A DNA stretch of 64,000 bases, from assembly GCF_000247815.1 (NCBI RefSeq), contig NC_021674.1, positions 34,878,612 through 34,942,611 of the forward strand, given 5' to 3'. A program made the translations under genes and the position numbers. The notes under the pieces are model-generated. The model saw nothing but the letters and a program-made list of their open reading frames with translations. It did no database searches and had not been told where the DNA came from. Of the stretch, positions 52,294 through 64,000 are shown one piece after another; within the stretch, counting starts at the first letter, position 1; every line of letters starts with the position of its first letter. This DNA comes from Ficedula albicollis (taxonomy: Eukaryota; Chordata; Aves; Passeriformes; Muscicapidae).

Positions 52294-55200
52294 GGGACCA
52301 AAGCCCCTTTGCAGCTGCAGTGCCCTGGGGGTCACTGGTTTCTGCTGGATCTCTGGGTGCCTCACCTGGCTGTGATGCCCCTTGCCTCAGAGCTCCCAGC
52401 CTCTTCCTGGGATTCTGTCACCCAGAGCTCCATCTGCAGCCACCTGCACTGAATGTATTCCTCAACATATATTGTAAAATGGGCATTTCACATGTCTATG
52501 TACAGCAGTTTCATAAAAGGGGGCACACAGGGCTCCGTCTTCTGTCAGAATGCCAGCTCAGCATCTGTGCTGTTCGAACCACGCTGTGCCTCAAGCTGGG
52601 AAAAGTACCACGATAGCCATTCATGTATGTGCAAAATATCTCTTCCATGTGTGTAACAAAAAACAGGTTGTGCCTCGGTGGGAAACTGAACTTATTGGCC
52701 TGAAACAGTCAGAAAGAAAAAAGAGAGGAGAGGCTTAGATGCTTGTAGCAATCAGTTCTGTTTTAAAAATGGAATTCTTAAGAGATAAAAAGTATTTGAG
52801 ATGGCTGTTCTTTTGTTTCCAGCATGTGAAGGAATATAATCTAAATGATATCCTGGATATATCACATCTAAATATGAATGCACTATGTTAGAAAGAAGTA
52901 AACTGGTCAAGGTTATTACCTTGGATAACATCTACTGAGATTTATCAGGCTCCCAACAGCAATTTTCATCACACAAGGAAGCACAGTATTATTATGTCAG
53001 TGATTGAGAACTCTTGAAATTTTGATAGCTTTCATTCAGATTCTTATCTTTGGACACAAAGAGAAATTTTGCAATTGTACTACTGCACAGTTGTCCCAGT
53101 TTTAAATAAATTGTTTCAACTTTAGTCAAAGGTGTAGTGCATACTGGTTTATAACAAGTACCTGCTTCATACAGATTTTTGAGTGGTCTCTGATTATTCT
53201 TTGTGGAATTTTTTTTTTTTTTTTACATACTGTGCATAAGGATGTGTACTCTCATTGAGGACATATTCAAGGTAAAAGCTTGCAATAAGTGACATTTTTG
53301 CATTTTGCATCTGTATTGGAAACTAGGAGAGGGAAAGGCATATCCAGGTGTGGTGAGGAGGTCACATTCTGTTCCAGAATGGCTGCAAGGTATCCCCCTG
53401 GGCCAGCCAGGGTGAGACCCAGTGAAAAACTGGTAGACTCTACTCTGCCACCATCATACTCTGGTGAAAGGAATGAAAGCCTATGCACTGTGAGATGAAA
53501 GGAAGCTCTACCACTGAACTGAAGTGCCACAAATTACTTCCTGCTCCTACTGTGAGCAGTGAGGACGAGCTCTCATCCAAGGCTCAGTATTTTGGGTACT
53601 TTTCAACATAATCTTCATTTTAGGCATTACCCATGCATGATGTAGCCCAATGTGAACAACTCCCTGGCAGACTAATTTTTTTTTATATAAGCCTGTTGGC
53701 ATATCATAATGTTATGTTTAAGTTCCCTTCCATCGAATGCTATTCTTTGCATCTTAAATTATTTTGGACACTTTCCTTCCACATTAACTGGAATTAACAT
53801 TGACATTGTGATATATTGCAAATGACATCTGTTGGAGCAACTTTTTTCCCCAAGAACTATATTTCCTACCAGCCATAACCTTAGAATTTTGGGGAATTAT
53901 TATATGATGTTGTTTCCAATCAAAATAAATGTGTTCAGTTTTCCTATATGCAGTGGCATTAAATAACAGTTACACAGCTCAGTCTTCTTGCTAAATTTGG
54001 TGGCAAAACTCCCACTGACATCATGGGACCAGGATTTAGATCATGGGTGATTACCATTCATAGAAATTATGGGTTAACCTCTAAAAATAGGAAAAGTTTG
54101 AGACATAAGTCTCCTAAGACCTGGAAATTTTAAACATTTTTGTCCCTGCTACTTATACTTCAGTCTTTATACTTTGTCTCCCTTTCACATGCTTTTGTTA
54201 AGTGCACAGAACTATTTGTGAATGCAGCAAAAAAAAAAAAGAAAATTGAATAATTAATGCTTATTTTAGGGACAATTTAATCAACAGGAAATAGAAATTT
54301 ACCTACCCTTCTTTCTCCAGACAAGGAAACAAATCTTTGGAAGGTTTGCTGCCAAAGTAAAATCCAGAGAGGGACTTTTGCATGTTTAAACACATGTGTA
54401 CACAAATTTATAACTCCCTTATTGTCCCCCTAATTCAGAGGTGTCTAAATTCCCTAGTCTCTTAAGCAACATCCTATGTTCTTGTGCCAAAAAAAACCCA
54501 TTTCCAGCTGTATAATATTTGGTATGCCTTTTTTTCAGAAGATTATTGCCGGTTCCGGCCATGCCCAAACTTTCCCTGGCCAGGTCTGCCATTCCGCACT
54601 CTAAGGAATGAGCAATGTGAGAAGTTGCTTTACACAGAGGAACCCTGCACTAAGAAAATACTTAAACCCTGACCCATACTGAATGGGTGAGGAAATTCTC
54701 AGTGCAATTACTCTAAACTCCTGTAAAGAAAGAGACTTCCCTCAGGAGAGTGACTCCAGGCTAATCCTTGCAGGTGTCCAGAGCAGTTTGTGGAGAACAG
54801 TGTTACCAGACACAGGCTGGGGATTCTAACCTCCAAGACTGCATAAACTACCTCCTTCCTGCAGAAATCCCAAGAGACAGCATACCTCCAGAGCATGAGA
54901 CCCTCCCTCTTTTTTCAGGCTTCAAGGAAAGCAATGGTCATTTGTTGCAGGCCCAAATGAACAGCAAATATCAATATTTCTTGCCCAACTCAGCTGCCCT
55001 GTTCAGTGTATTGATCTGCCCTCGAATGCCCATTCCTATTGCTGTGGAACAAGGCAGGAAAAAATAAGAAGGTTCACAGCATTTGTCTATGTCAGCTCAC
55101 TCCAACACCACTCTCAACAAGAATCCCTATTTCCTCTTTTTTCTTTGCAGGAGTGCAAAATGCAAGCTGGATTTTAGCTTACTCACTCCAGCTTACAGTC

Positions 55201-55462
55201 TGCTCAATGTTCATGACAAAAATAAGTGAAGGCAGGAACCTGGAAATGTTACTGGAAAGGGCACATGGGGCATAAGTTGCCTGCAGTCCCACGTGTCCCA
55301 GTACCTCTTCCTGCACTGCTGGATGAGGAGGAGCCCACAGCTTCTTTCCTTCACAGCAGCTGTAGCCTGCCCTGGTTGGGAGCACAGATACATAAGAAGT
55401 GCAATCTCTTATCTCAGCATGCAGATTATTTAGAGGAATAACGTCAGGAGAAGCATAAAAAC
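52294..55462. other. Unique non-coding DNA
   Basis: Poly-T near 53209-53224 and poly-A near 54229-54240. The 62-residue frame at 54484-54672 has an acceptor-like pyrimidine tract followed by CAG inside it (near 54530-54540), but no protein family is recognised. Confidence 0.45.
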
Positions 55463-55541
55463 CAACCAACCAACCAACCAACCAACCCACAAAATCAACC
55501 AAACAAAAAAAACAACAAAAAAAAAACCAAAAAAACCCAAC
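55463..55541 (+). repeat. (CCAA)n microsatellite grading into A-rich tract
   Basis: About six CCAA units (55463-55488), then CAAC and AAAC variants and runs of A. Confidence 0.93.
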
Positions 55542-55709
55542 AGATAGTTTTCTCTCTTAGATTATTAGTTAATAGGATTCTTTTAATGTCTTAGAATCTG
55601 AATTATTTGTTATAACTGAGCAAATTGTAATATATATTTTTAAATGTCAAAAATCCCTTCTCTATCCAAACCAATATAGAATAATTCTACTAATTATCCT
55701 GTAGTAGTA

Positions 55710-56305
55710 GAAGAAATATTTGAGGCAATAAAATGGTTTGGAAGGATACTTTCCTTACCAAAATTCTTAAAATGATGTATGCTTAGTGGATTCTGGTTGT
55801 TTTCAACAGACACTTAGAGAAAACTTAGGGATACGGGCTACATGCAGGTGTGGCTTTTTCTCAAAATTCTAGGAATCTTACACAATACACCAGATAAGAA
55901 TTAATGTCCTTAAAAAATGCAGGATAAGAATTCATGTCCTTAAAAAATGCAGTGGCTTTGCAAATAAATAATGTCACTCATATGGTAAAAAAAAATACAA
56001 CACAAAAATTGTATTCAGTCATGAAGAAATATTTGAGGCAATAAAATGGTTTGGAAGGATACTTTCCTTACCAAAATTCTTAAAATGATGTATGCTTAGT
56101 GGATTCTGGTTGTTTTCAACAGACACTTAGAGAAAACTTAGGGATACGGGCTACATGCAGGTGTGGCTTTTTCTCAAAATTCTAGGAATCTTACACAATA
56201 CACCAGATAAGAATTAATGTCCTTAAAAAATGCAGTGGCTTTGCAAATAAATAATGTCACTCATATCGTAAAAAAAATACAACACAGAAATTGTATTCAG
56301 TCATG
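55710..56305 (+). repeat. 313-bp tandem duplication (two copies)
   Basis: GAAGAAATATTTGAGGCAAT begins at 55710 and 56023. Most of the unit is identical. Copy 1 has an extra 31-bp internal repeat (GATAAGAATT...AAATGCAG twice, 55888-55950). Copy 2 ends with a small GTATTCAGTCATG doubling (56292-56318). Confidence 0.94.
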
Positions 56306-56454
56306 CGTATTCAGTCATGAAAAGGAAAATTGGAGACAAAAATTGACAACATTTTTGGACTGGTTTTGTTCCAAAAATTTTAACAGTCAACACAAGGGAC
56401 AGAGCATAGAATAGAAATGAAACAATAACAAAACTCTATGCATTGTAATTAAAA

Positions 56455-57105
56455 TATAGTCATAGAGTGGTCTGGGTTGGAAGAGAGATGTGAGGCTGAC
56501 AGGTGGGTTGTTCACAAAGTCCTCCTTTCTACCCTTTTAAAAGATGTTATATAATATTTATATACAATATTTCCTCTTTTCCAGTCACCTGGGACTTCAT
56601 CTATATGCCATTTTTCAAATACAATGGCCAGAGCCTTGGCAACTACATCAGCCAATTCCCTCAGGACTCTGGGATGCTTCTCCTCAGATCCAGTAGATTT
56701 AGGTACATTCAGGGTCCTCAGGTGTTCAGGAACCTGATCTTCCCTTTCAGTGGGAGGGACTTTGCTCTCCCAGTCCCTATCCTGCTGTCCATCCATGCAA
56801 GAGGTGAGGCAAGAGAGGCTACCATTGAATTCTGAAGCAAAAATTTTTAGGTATGCCAGCCTTCCCCTCTTCCACTGTTACCAGTTTTCCAGCATTGTTT
56901 ATGGGGGGAGGGTGTACACCTTCTTTGACCTCCCCTTTCTGGTTAACCTACCTGTAGGAGCCCTTCCTGTTATTCTTTGTGTCCTCTGCCACCTTCAGTT
57001 ACAGCTGTGCCTTGGCCTTGGCCTCACCCCATCGTGCACCACTGCCCTTCATCCCTGTTCTCTTCCTCAGTCAGCTGTCCTAACTTCAGCTTCCTCTGTG
57101 TTTGT
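56455..57105 (-). mobile_element. CR1 LINE fragment, ORF2 reverse transcriptase region
   Basis: Read on the minus strand, the protein around 56512-56796 contains HPRVLRELADVVAKALAIVFEK and EVPGDWKRGN. This is the well-known start of the CR1 reverse transcriptase, just downstream of the endonuclease-RT linker. The DNA from 56840 to about 57105 continues antisense into the linker (for example GTAGGAGCCCTTCCTGTTATTC). At the left, CATAGAGTGGTCTGGGTTGG (56461-56480) resembles the terminal CR1 3' end, so the rest of ORF2 seems to be missing between the end and the RT start. The copy is diverged and inactive. Confidence 0.85.
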
Positions 57106-57187
57106 TTCTTTCCCATTAGTTTGACCTTTAATTTATCCCTACACATATCATAACAATGCAAAACTCAGAGAACAAAGTCCTTCTACA

Positions 57188-57351
57188 GAAAAAAAGAAAA
57201 AGAAAAAGAAAAAAAAAGAAAAAGAAAAAGAAGAAAAAGAAAAAGAAAAAGAAAAAGAAAAAGAAAAAGAAAAAGAAAAAAAGAAAAAGAAAAAGAAAAA
57301 AAAGAAAAAGAAAAAGAAAAAAAATAAAAGAAAAAGAAAAAGAAAAAGAAG
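57188..57351 (+). repeat. Purine (AAAAAG)n tract
   Basis: About 160 bp of A runs broken by single G, wholly purine except one T near 57325. Lys-rich and Phe-rich frames here are artefacts. It may be triplex-prone. Confidence 0.95.
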
Positions 57352-58785
57352 TGAGAATGACACAGAACAACCCACAATATTTAAAGGGAATATTTCTTTT
57401 TTATTTAACTTTATACAAAAAAAAAACAAACAAAAAACTCCAACAAACCCCAACCTATCTCCTTTTTATTTACTCTTCCATAGTATCTTAATATTAGTAG
57501 AATGCATCAGGACACTTAGAACAGAAATTGGTTGTACTATCATAGGATCACTCAGGTTTTGCAAAAGATCATTTACTCATGATACCTATGTGAATACAAC
57601 TGCTTTTAGACACTGCTTTGGATTTACCTTTGTGGTCTTCTTAATTGTAAATGGCAAGAGAAAAACCTAGTGGTTTTCAAAATGCCAGCTACAGCTACAG
57701 GTTTAGAGACCTATCATTAATTACAAATATGATAACTAATGAGGGGAGGGGCAGAATTAGCTGTGGTGATGCAGCTAACTCTTTAAAATATACTGTGCTT
57801 TTTCAATTCAGGATGCAGAAATTCAGAGAAAGAAGAGGTGAAGGACCAGCATTTTCCACTTTTTTCTACTATTGAAGCATCTCAAAAGTCGGTGGAGCTA
57901 GTTAGTTTAAATTGTTGAATATTTAGCGTTATTTTTTTTTAATCATTAAAACAATACTTCTAGGTTAACTAAGTGCAAAAAGATTCTTTATTCTTCCTGG
58001 AGTCAGAACATAATGTGAAACTGAGCTCCAAAAGAACTTTTCACTTGGTCTCAACATGTGGTACCCATTTCAATCCACATCTTAACAATATTTGTTAGAC
58101 TTCAGTCAGTTTCTATGGGAAACAGCCAGTTCTTCAATAATTTACTTTATCTTCTACATTCACCATAAATAAACAGAAATTTACAATTCAACATCTCCAT
58201 ATTTTGGGATGTAGTAATCAATATCTCCCACCATGGGAGTTCAGATTTACTGAGAATTATTTTATAATAAAATAAAAATCTTTTATAAAATTTCTGTAAT
58301 TGGTATACAATTAAGTTATTTTTAAAAGTGAGAAATGCAGCACTGATTTTCTACTTTCAGGAAACTTCTACAAAATTTACTTAGAGATTGCAGTAAGATA
58401 TTTTTCTGGAGAACCACAGATTTTGGGAGCTGTAAGCAGTCAGTTTGGAAGCTGGTCTACACAGGATCTTACACAGAGCAATTTCATCTTTTTTGTACAT
58501 AAAATTTTTCCTAGCCCTTCCCTCCAGTCTGCATTCATTCAGATGAAACAACCAGAATGAAGTTTGACCAGGCAGGGAAGTCCCAAAGCCAGCATCAATC
58601 AGCTAAACTCTATTGAAGTCAATGAGCTGAGCTGTCCTGGCTGAGGCACAGACCCCTGATCTCTAAAAAGGAATGTATCTACACAATTGGTGCAATAAAA
58701 CCCAACAAAGCTGTGAAATTTCCACTTCCAAGTTGGATAGGTCTGTGGAAGCTGGTGATGGGTGGAAGCAGCCTTGATGTCCATA
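57352..58785. other. Unique AT-rich non-coding DNA
   Basis: A very weak CR1 3'-end-like stretch lies near 57540-57585 (CATAGGATCACTCAGGTTTTG). No gene is seen. Confidence 0.5.
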
Positions 58786-60354
58786 GGAAGGAAGGAAGGA
58801 AGGAAGGAAGGAAGGAAGGAAGGAAGGAAGGAAGGAAGGAAGGAAGGAAGGAAGGAAGGAAGGAAGGAAGGAAGGAAGGAAGGAAGGAAGGAAGGAAGGA
58901 AGGAAGGAAGGAAGGAAGGAAGGAAGGAAGGAAGGAAGGAAGGAAGGAAGGAAGGAAGGAAGGAAGGAAGGAAGGAAGGAAGGAAGGAAGGAAGGAAGGA
59001 AGGAAGGAAGGAAGGAAGGAAGGAAGGAAGGAAGGAAGGAAGGAAGGAAGGAAGGAAGGAAGGAAGGAAGGAAGGAAGGAAGGAAGGAAGGAAGGAAGGA
59101 AGGAAGGAAGGAAGGAAGGAAGGAAGGAAGGAAGGAAGGAAGGAAGGAAGGAAGGAAGGAAGGAAGGAAGGAAGGAAGGAAGGAAGGAAGGAAGGAAGGA
59201 AGGAAGGAAGGAAGGAAGGAAGGAAGGAAGGAAGGAAGGAAGGAAGGAAGGAAGGAAGGAAGGAAGGAAGGAAGGAAGGAAGGAAGGAAGGAAGGAAGGA
59301 AGGAAGGAAGGAAGGAAGGAAGGAAGGAAGGAAGGAAGGAAGGAAGGAAGGAAGGAAGGAAGGAAGGAAGGAAGGAAGGAAGGAAGGAAGGAAGGAAGGA
59401 AGGAAGGAAGGAAGGAAGGAAGGAAGGAAGGAAGGAAGGAAGGAAGGAAGGAAGGAAGGAAGGAAGGAAGGAAGGAAGGAAGGAAGGAAGGAAGGAAGGA
59501 AGGAAGGAAGGAAGGAAGGAAGGAAGGAAGGAAGGAAGGAAGGAAGGAAGGAAGGAAGGAAGGAAGGAAGGAAGGAAGGAAGGAAGGAAGGAAGGAAGGA
59601 AGGAAGGAAGGAAGGAAGGAAGGAAGGAAGGAAGGAAGGAAGGAAGGAAGGAAGGAAGGAAGGAAGGAAGGAAGGAAGGAAGGAAGGAAGGAAGGAAGGA
59701 AGGAAGGAAGGAAGGAAGGAAGGAAGGAAGGAAGGAAGGAAGGAAGGAAGGAAGGAAGGAAGGAAGGAAGGAAGGAAGGAAGGAAGGAAGGAAGGAAGGA
59801 AGGAAGGAAGGAAGGAAGGAAGGAAGGAAGGAAGGAAGGAAGGAAGGAAGGAAGGAAGGAAGGAAGGAAGGAAGGAAGGAAGGAAGGAAGGAAGGAAGGA
59901 AGGAAGGAAGGAAGGAAGGAAGGAAGGAAGGAAGGAAGGAAGGAAGGAAGGAAGGAAGGAAGGAAGGAAGGAAGGAAGGAAGGAAGGAAGGAAGGAAGGA
60001 AGGAAGGAAGGAAGGAAGGAAGGAAGGAAGGAAGGAAGGAAGGAAGGAAGGAAGGAAGGAAGGAAGGAAGGAAGGAAGGAAGGAAGGAAGGAAGGAAGGA
60101 AGGAAGGAAGGAAGGAAGGAAGGAAGGAAGGAAGGAAGGAAGGAAGGAAGGAAGGAAGGAAGGAAGGAAGGAAGGAAGGAAGGAAGGAAGGAAGGAAGGA
60201 AGGAAGGAAGGAAGGAAGGAAGGAAGGAAGGAAGGAAGGAAGGAAGGAAGGAAGGAAGGAAGGAAGGAAGGAAGGAAGGAAGGAAGGAAGGAAGGAAGGA
60301 AGGAAGGAAGGAAGGAAGGAAGGAAGGAAGGAAGGAAGGAAGGAAGGAAGGAAG
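58786..60354 (+). repeat. (GGAA)n microsatellite, about 392 units, uninterrupted
   Basis: A 1569-bp array of pure GGAA without any variant unit that I can see. The flanks are TGTCCATA on the left and GATGCCCAG on the right. It has a complete purine/pyrimidine strand split. The 537-589 residue open frames (Lys-Glu-Gly-Arg repeats, and Phe-Leu-Pro-Ser on the minus strand) are repeat artefacts. It shares the unit with the array at 11898 but has different flanks. Confidence 0.98.
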
Positions 60355-63300
60355 ATGCCCAGTATTAATCTCTAGTGCAGTGACATTTTTTTCTTCTGCT
60401 AGAGCAAGGCCTCTGTGTGTATAAACAAACAAGCTGACAGAGAGCCAGGTGTCCTAAGCCTTCCACCAAATACAAACTTTCATGTATTTATTTATTTATG
60501 CAGTGTCTGCAGTGCATTTAAAGGTCAGTATGGATTACCTTGACTTGATAGTGCCTGGAAAGTTCTGTTAACCACAAGTGCTTAACCTGGATGTCATGGA
60601 GCTATTGGAAAACTTTAACTTTCATAAAGGTTCCTCTCAAGCCACTTTCCTGTATCCTCTGTTTAGAGGTGTGTTGTATTCCACAATCCTGACATAAGTT
60701 TTACAAGTGTGAAAGAGCCTCGATGAAAGTGCTCTTGTAATCCTGACTCTAAAAAATGATAGCATCAATTACAGACCTCCTTGTGTCTGTTAATATTGAG
60801 GTTTCTTCAGGTTTCAGGGTTTTATCTTATTTTGGGGTATTTTGATTTGGTTTGGTTTTGGTGTTTTTTGGGTTTGTCAAGGCTTTTTTGCCTATTGCTA
60901 TTTTTGCTCACAGAGGTGACAAAGGAACAAACATTTGACAAAAAAACCCACAATAATTCTGCATTAGTTTGTGTTTTCATTTACATCAGGCTTAATCTGA
61001 AAGCATATGTGTTTCACATTGTGCCAGCATAAAGGATTACATAGGTGCAGGGCAGCAAAAATTCTGCCCTAAAACCAGGAATGTTCAGCTCATTGTCAGT
61101 TTTTAAAATATATTTTCCATCAAAGCCCCTCTTGTATAGCTTCTGACATCAGGACAGTCTCACTAACTGCTTAGAGTGTGGCATAAATAGCTGAGTCATT
61201 GGAGGTGCAAGGACTGAAAGCATCCTGGAAAGGAAATGGAAGGAATAATCGGTGGTATAATCCACTAAGTGTTTTGAAATCCAAAGGGAGAGGCCACTGG
61301 GAGTGAAAAAATGAAAGTGGCTGCATCTGTGTGCCTGAGAGATGCAGTGGAGGTGATCTGAGAAAAGCTTTTTGCTGGGAGGGGGTGGCCAGTGATGGCT
61401 GAGTCAGGGCCTTGCATGGGGGTAGCAGTGGGCTCACGGTGTTTGGTGTGCATCCCCCCACCAGCATTCCTCTCTTCAGACAGGAACATCAGAGGGATCA
61501 TGGACAGTGCCTGACAGCCAGACAGCAGTCTGGCTGCTGGGGGTTGCTGGCTCTAGGCAAACCAGGACCTGTCTGGGACCACACAGGCAGGTGGCATCAG
61601 GATCCTTCTCCAGTTTGACCTGTTTTGCTCAGATAATTTACCACTCTACTCCTCAGTCCAAGTACAGACTAGGGAAAAAGTCCTGTCTCTTTATGTTCCA
61701 GTTGAGAGGGTTGCTATTTTCTCAACTCTTGTGATGATTTCATCCTTTTGCTAATAGCTCTATTCTCAGACCCCATCTAAAAATTTTCTAAAGAAAATCT
61801 CATTCTCTTTCTTGAATGCTTGCCCTTTGACCTATTTTTCTGTTCTCTGCTTTTATGACTACTGCCTTATTTTCTTTATTCCTGCATACCAGATCACTAT
61901 TTCAGCTCATTTTCTTTTACTTTGATATCTTTTGCTCATTCCCATAGTAAGTGTCATTTGCAAGAGCTATGATTTTGGAGTCCAGAATCTCTTATAATTT
62001 TTCTTCAATGTTCAGTGTTGCAATACTTTTTTCTTTCTTTTTTTTTCCAACTCTCTTTGTTTTTCATGTAATTAGATTGTTCCTTTTCTCTTATGCTTTC
62101 ATTGCCCTAAAAATCCCTGATCATGTCTCTCCTTTGCTCTACATCACTTTATTTTTTGCATTTGTGCTGGACTAAAACAGGGGATAAGTTCAAAGTTGCC
62201 TTTCTCCACTCCAAATCCTTCTCAACATGCTGGATTTTTGACCCTTTTTCACCCAGTTGTGCAGTCCTACCCTATGCTTCTTATTGAATGCAATAATTCT
62301 TGGTTTTACAAACTTTGTTTTACCCAGTTTCATCTCCATTTTCTCATTTATGAAAAAAATGTTGCCTTCATATATGAGTTACCAAAGTTATGAATTCTAA
62401 TACCAGCTCTGAACATCTTTATTCTTGCATCATCTCTTAAAATATTTTAATCAAGTAATGAGGTGAAAAATCTTTTCTATTTAAGTATAAATAAAATTCA
62501 ATTAACAGCATCTTGTAAATAAACTGCTAACTTGTGCATTAGGCAGAATAAATTTTATATAAGAAGAAATGGCATTTTGAGTTATCCTTTCATTTTATTA
62601 TGAAAAAGATACTGCAGTCATTCAGGTTCCCAGGATTACAAATTGACAATTGACACTGAGGAAAAAGCAAATTTATTCTGCTTTGGGCTTTTTTAAGCAA
62701 AACTCTAAAGATTCCCCTGGGATTTTTGGACTAGAGACCGAATGAAAAGCTAAAATTTATTTTACTTGTCCCTAAGCCCCTGCAGAAGACACAGGCTCTT
62801 CATAATTGTCATTGTTTTGTTCAGTTTAATACATATTCTCAGAGAAACCCTTGCCTTGAGCCTGGCAGAAGGGGTGGTGGTTTCCCAGGCCCAGCCAGTG
62901 ACGCTGGGACCTGAAACTGAGATCCCAAGTCTGGAAAGGATTCCTCTTAACGCAAAGGCTCTTCTCACTCCTGCCCAAGCAGCAGTTAAACACTTTAAGC
63001 ATAGCAAACAACTTCAAAGAGGCAGCCTCACTCTGGAGTACCCTGCAGCCCAGCTTTGTGGAAAACCCAGGTAAATGCATCATTCCAGATACCTATAATA
63101 AATCAGAGGGGATGTTCTGAATGTCAGCCCAAGCAGCCACTCCCTGGGGTTTGTGCTAAAGCAGAAATGCCTGAACTTAACCTGGCCCCATTCATCCTGC
63201 CCTGTTTGCTTTCCTTGTAGAGCTGCAATCCCTGGCAAGCCAGGACCAGAGCAGCACAACACTGGGCTTTGGAGCAGCAGTCAGGGTGGGCTTGCACCCC

Positions 63301-64000
63301 AAACCTCAGGGTCTCTAGGTGTCTGTGGAGCTGCACAGGGGCTGAAAAAGAGTCTGATGGTGCTTAAGGGCTGCTCTTAGGAATCCAAGTCAGCATGTAG
63401 GTACAGGCATCCTGAGTGTGGAATAATTCACAAAAATGACCTGTTTTCCAGGATGCTAAAGGCTACTTGACAAAGCATGACTTAAGTATCTTCAACTTGG
63501 CCTGATATACACAAGAATCTCAAAGTAAAAACATTTCTGGCATGGTCATCAGCACTTTTAAATAGGGTTTGGAACAATCAACATTTTGTTGTGTTCCCAG
63601 AAGACAAGCCTGTTGCCTTCTGTTTAATGAGTGCCAGTTCTAATACTGTGACTGTTTTTTCCTGAGCAATTGTGAACACCCACCTAAAATCTGAGGATGT
63701 TGTTGTTTTCAGAAACCAATGTTTCTGAGGGAAACCAGATTTGTTTTTTTTTCCTCCGGTCTAACTTGCTCAAAAGAAAATAAGTGTTGCAAGTGCTTTA
63801 GTGCCATAAGTAAAGCTCTGGAAACCTAACACTGGTACTGAACTTTTCCACCCCATAAAAGTCTAGATTCTCAACCACAAAGAATAAAACTTGTTTTTAG
63901 GTTAACAATGCATGCTGAAGACTTTTGTTGCTGGGAATTCGCTGAGGTAAATTCCCTTGAGAATAAGGCACACACTGAAAAAGAGGACAGACAGAATAAT
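60355..64000. other. Unique non-coding DNA
   Basis: No gene or transposon is recognised. A T/G-rich patch lies at 60810-60890. The 102-residue frame at 62766-63074 begins with a hydrophobic segment, but it overlaps antisense frames and shows no known domain. Confidence 0.5.

Noticed and set aside
54484..54672. Possible exon after an acceptor-like TTTTTTTCAG
   Set aside because: One acceptor-like site is common by chance; no protein family recognised and no matching donor judged convincing.
57540..57590. CR1 3'-end-like stretch
   Set aside because: Only about 20 bases fit before the match is lost; could be chance, so noted in the surrounding entry only.
58663..60432. Open frames of 537-589 residues on both strands
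   Set aside because: They are pure translations of (GGAA)n; a 4-bp unit has no stop in any frame. No gene.
62766..63074. 102-residue frame starting with a hydrophobic segment
   Set aside because: No cleavage or family evidence; opposite-strand frames of similar length overlap.

Overview
The window is vertebrate nuclear DNA, almost certainly from a bird. The evidence is a clear CR1 (Chicken Repeat 1) LINE tail at 36860-37671, an antisense CR1 reverse-transcriptase fragment at 56455-57105, several shorter CR1 3' ends, and a solo LTR at 27304-27784 that resembles avian class III (ERVL-like) LTRs. I cannot name the species or order from this stretch alone. The DNA is mostly AT-rich, CpG-poor and without multi-exon coding signal. 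It looks like a gene-poor intergenic or large-intron part of a macrochromosome. I found no protein-coding gene, rRNA, tRNA or recognisable ncRNA that I can support. The longest open frames come from simple repeats, poly-C or dead CR1.

Layout. 1-5 kb: unique AT-rich DNA with an 81-bp and a 334-bp tandem duplication (1354-2184) and an old CR1 scrap. 5-11.4 kb: unique DNA with 101-bp and 46-bp duplications. 11.4-13.2 kb: a 79-bp duplication with a single N at its junction, then an 823-bp (GGAA)n array, and a second short (GGAA)n carrying the same 22-bp flank. 13.2-18.2 kb: featureless. 18.2-22.2 kb: a direct duplication of about 1.6 kb with copies about 99.5% identical, separated by 680 consecutive C. 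22.2-27.3 kb: unique, with a GC-richer patch near 24.7-25.4 kb. 27.3-27.8 kb: solo LTR with an intact 5-bp target-site duplication. 28-36 kb: unique, with CR1 scraps, small duplications and an A13-C99-A14 tract. 36.4-37.7 kb: a TA/TG microsatellite and the best CR1 copy. 38-50 kb: unique, with an (AATG)n array. 50-52.3 kb: a compound trinucleotide array and a nested A-B-B-A-B duplication. 55.5-57.4 kb: CCAA repeat, 313-bp duplication, antisense CR1 and an A/G tract. 58.8-60.35 kb: an uninterrupted (GGAA)n array of 1569 bp. 60.4-64 kb: unique.

The unusual feature is structural, not genic. At least thirteen local direct duplications with nearly identical copies, two very long pure GGAA arrays and two long pure C tracts sit in 64 kb. 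Some are probably real avian tandem duplication and microsatellite expansion. Others, especially the poly-C bridge between near-identical copies and the N-marked junction, look like unmerged contig ends, retained alleles or gap-filling artefacts. Both explanations are kept open below, with tests. I see no convincing new biological system.
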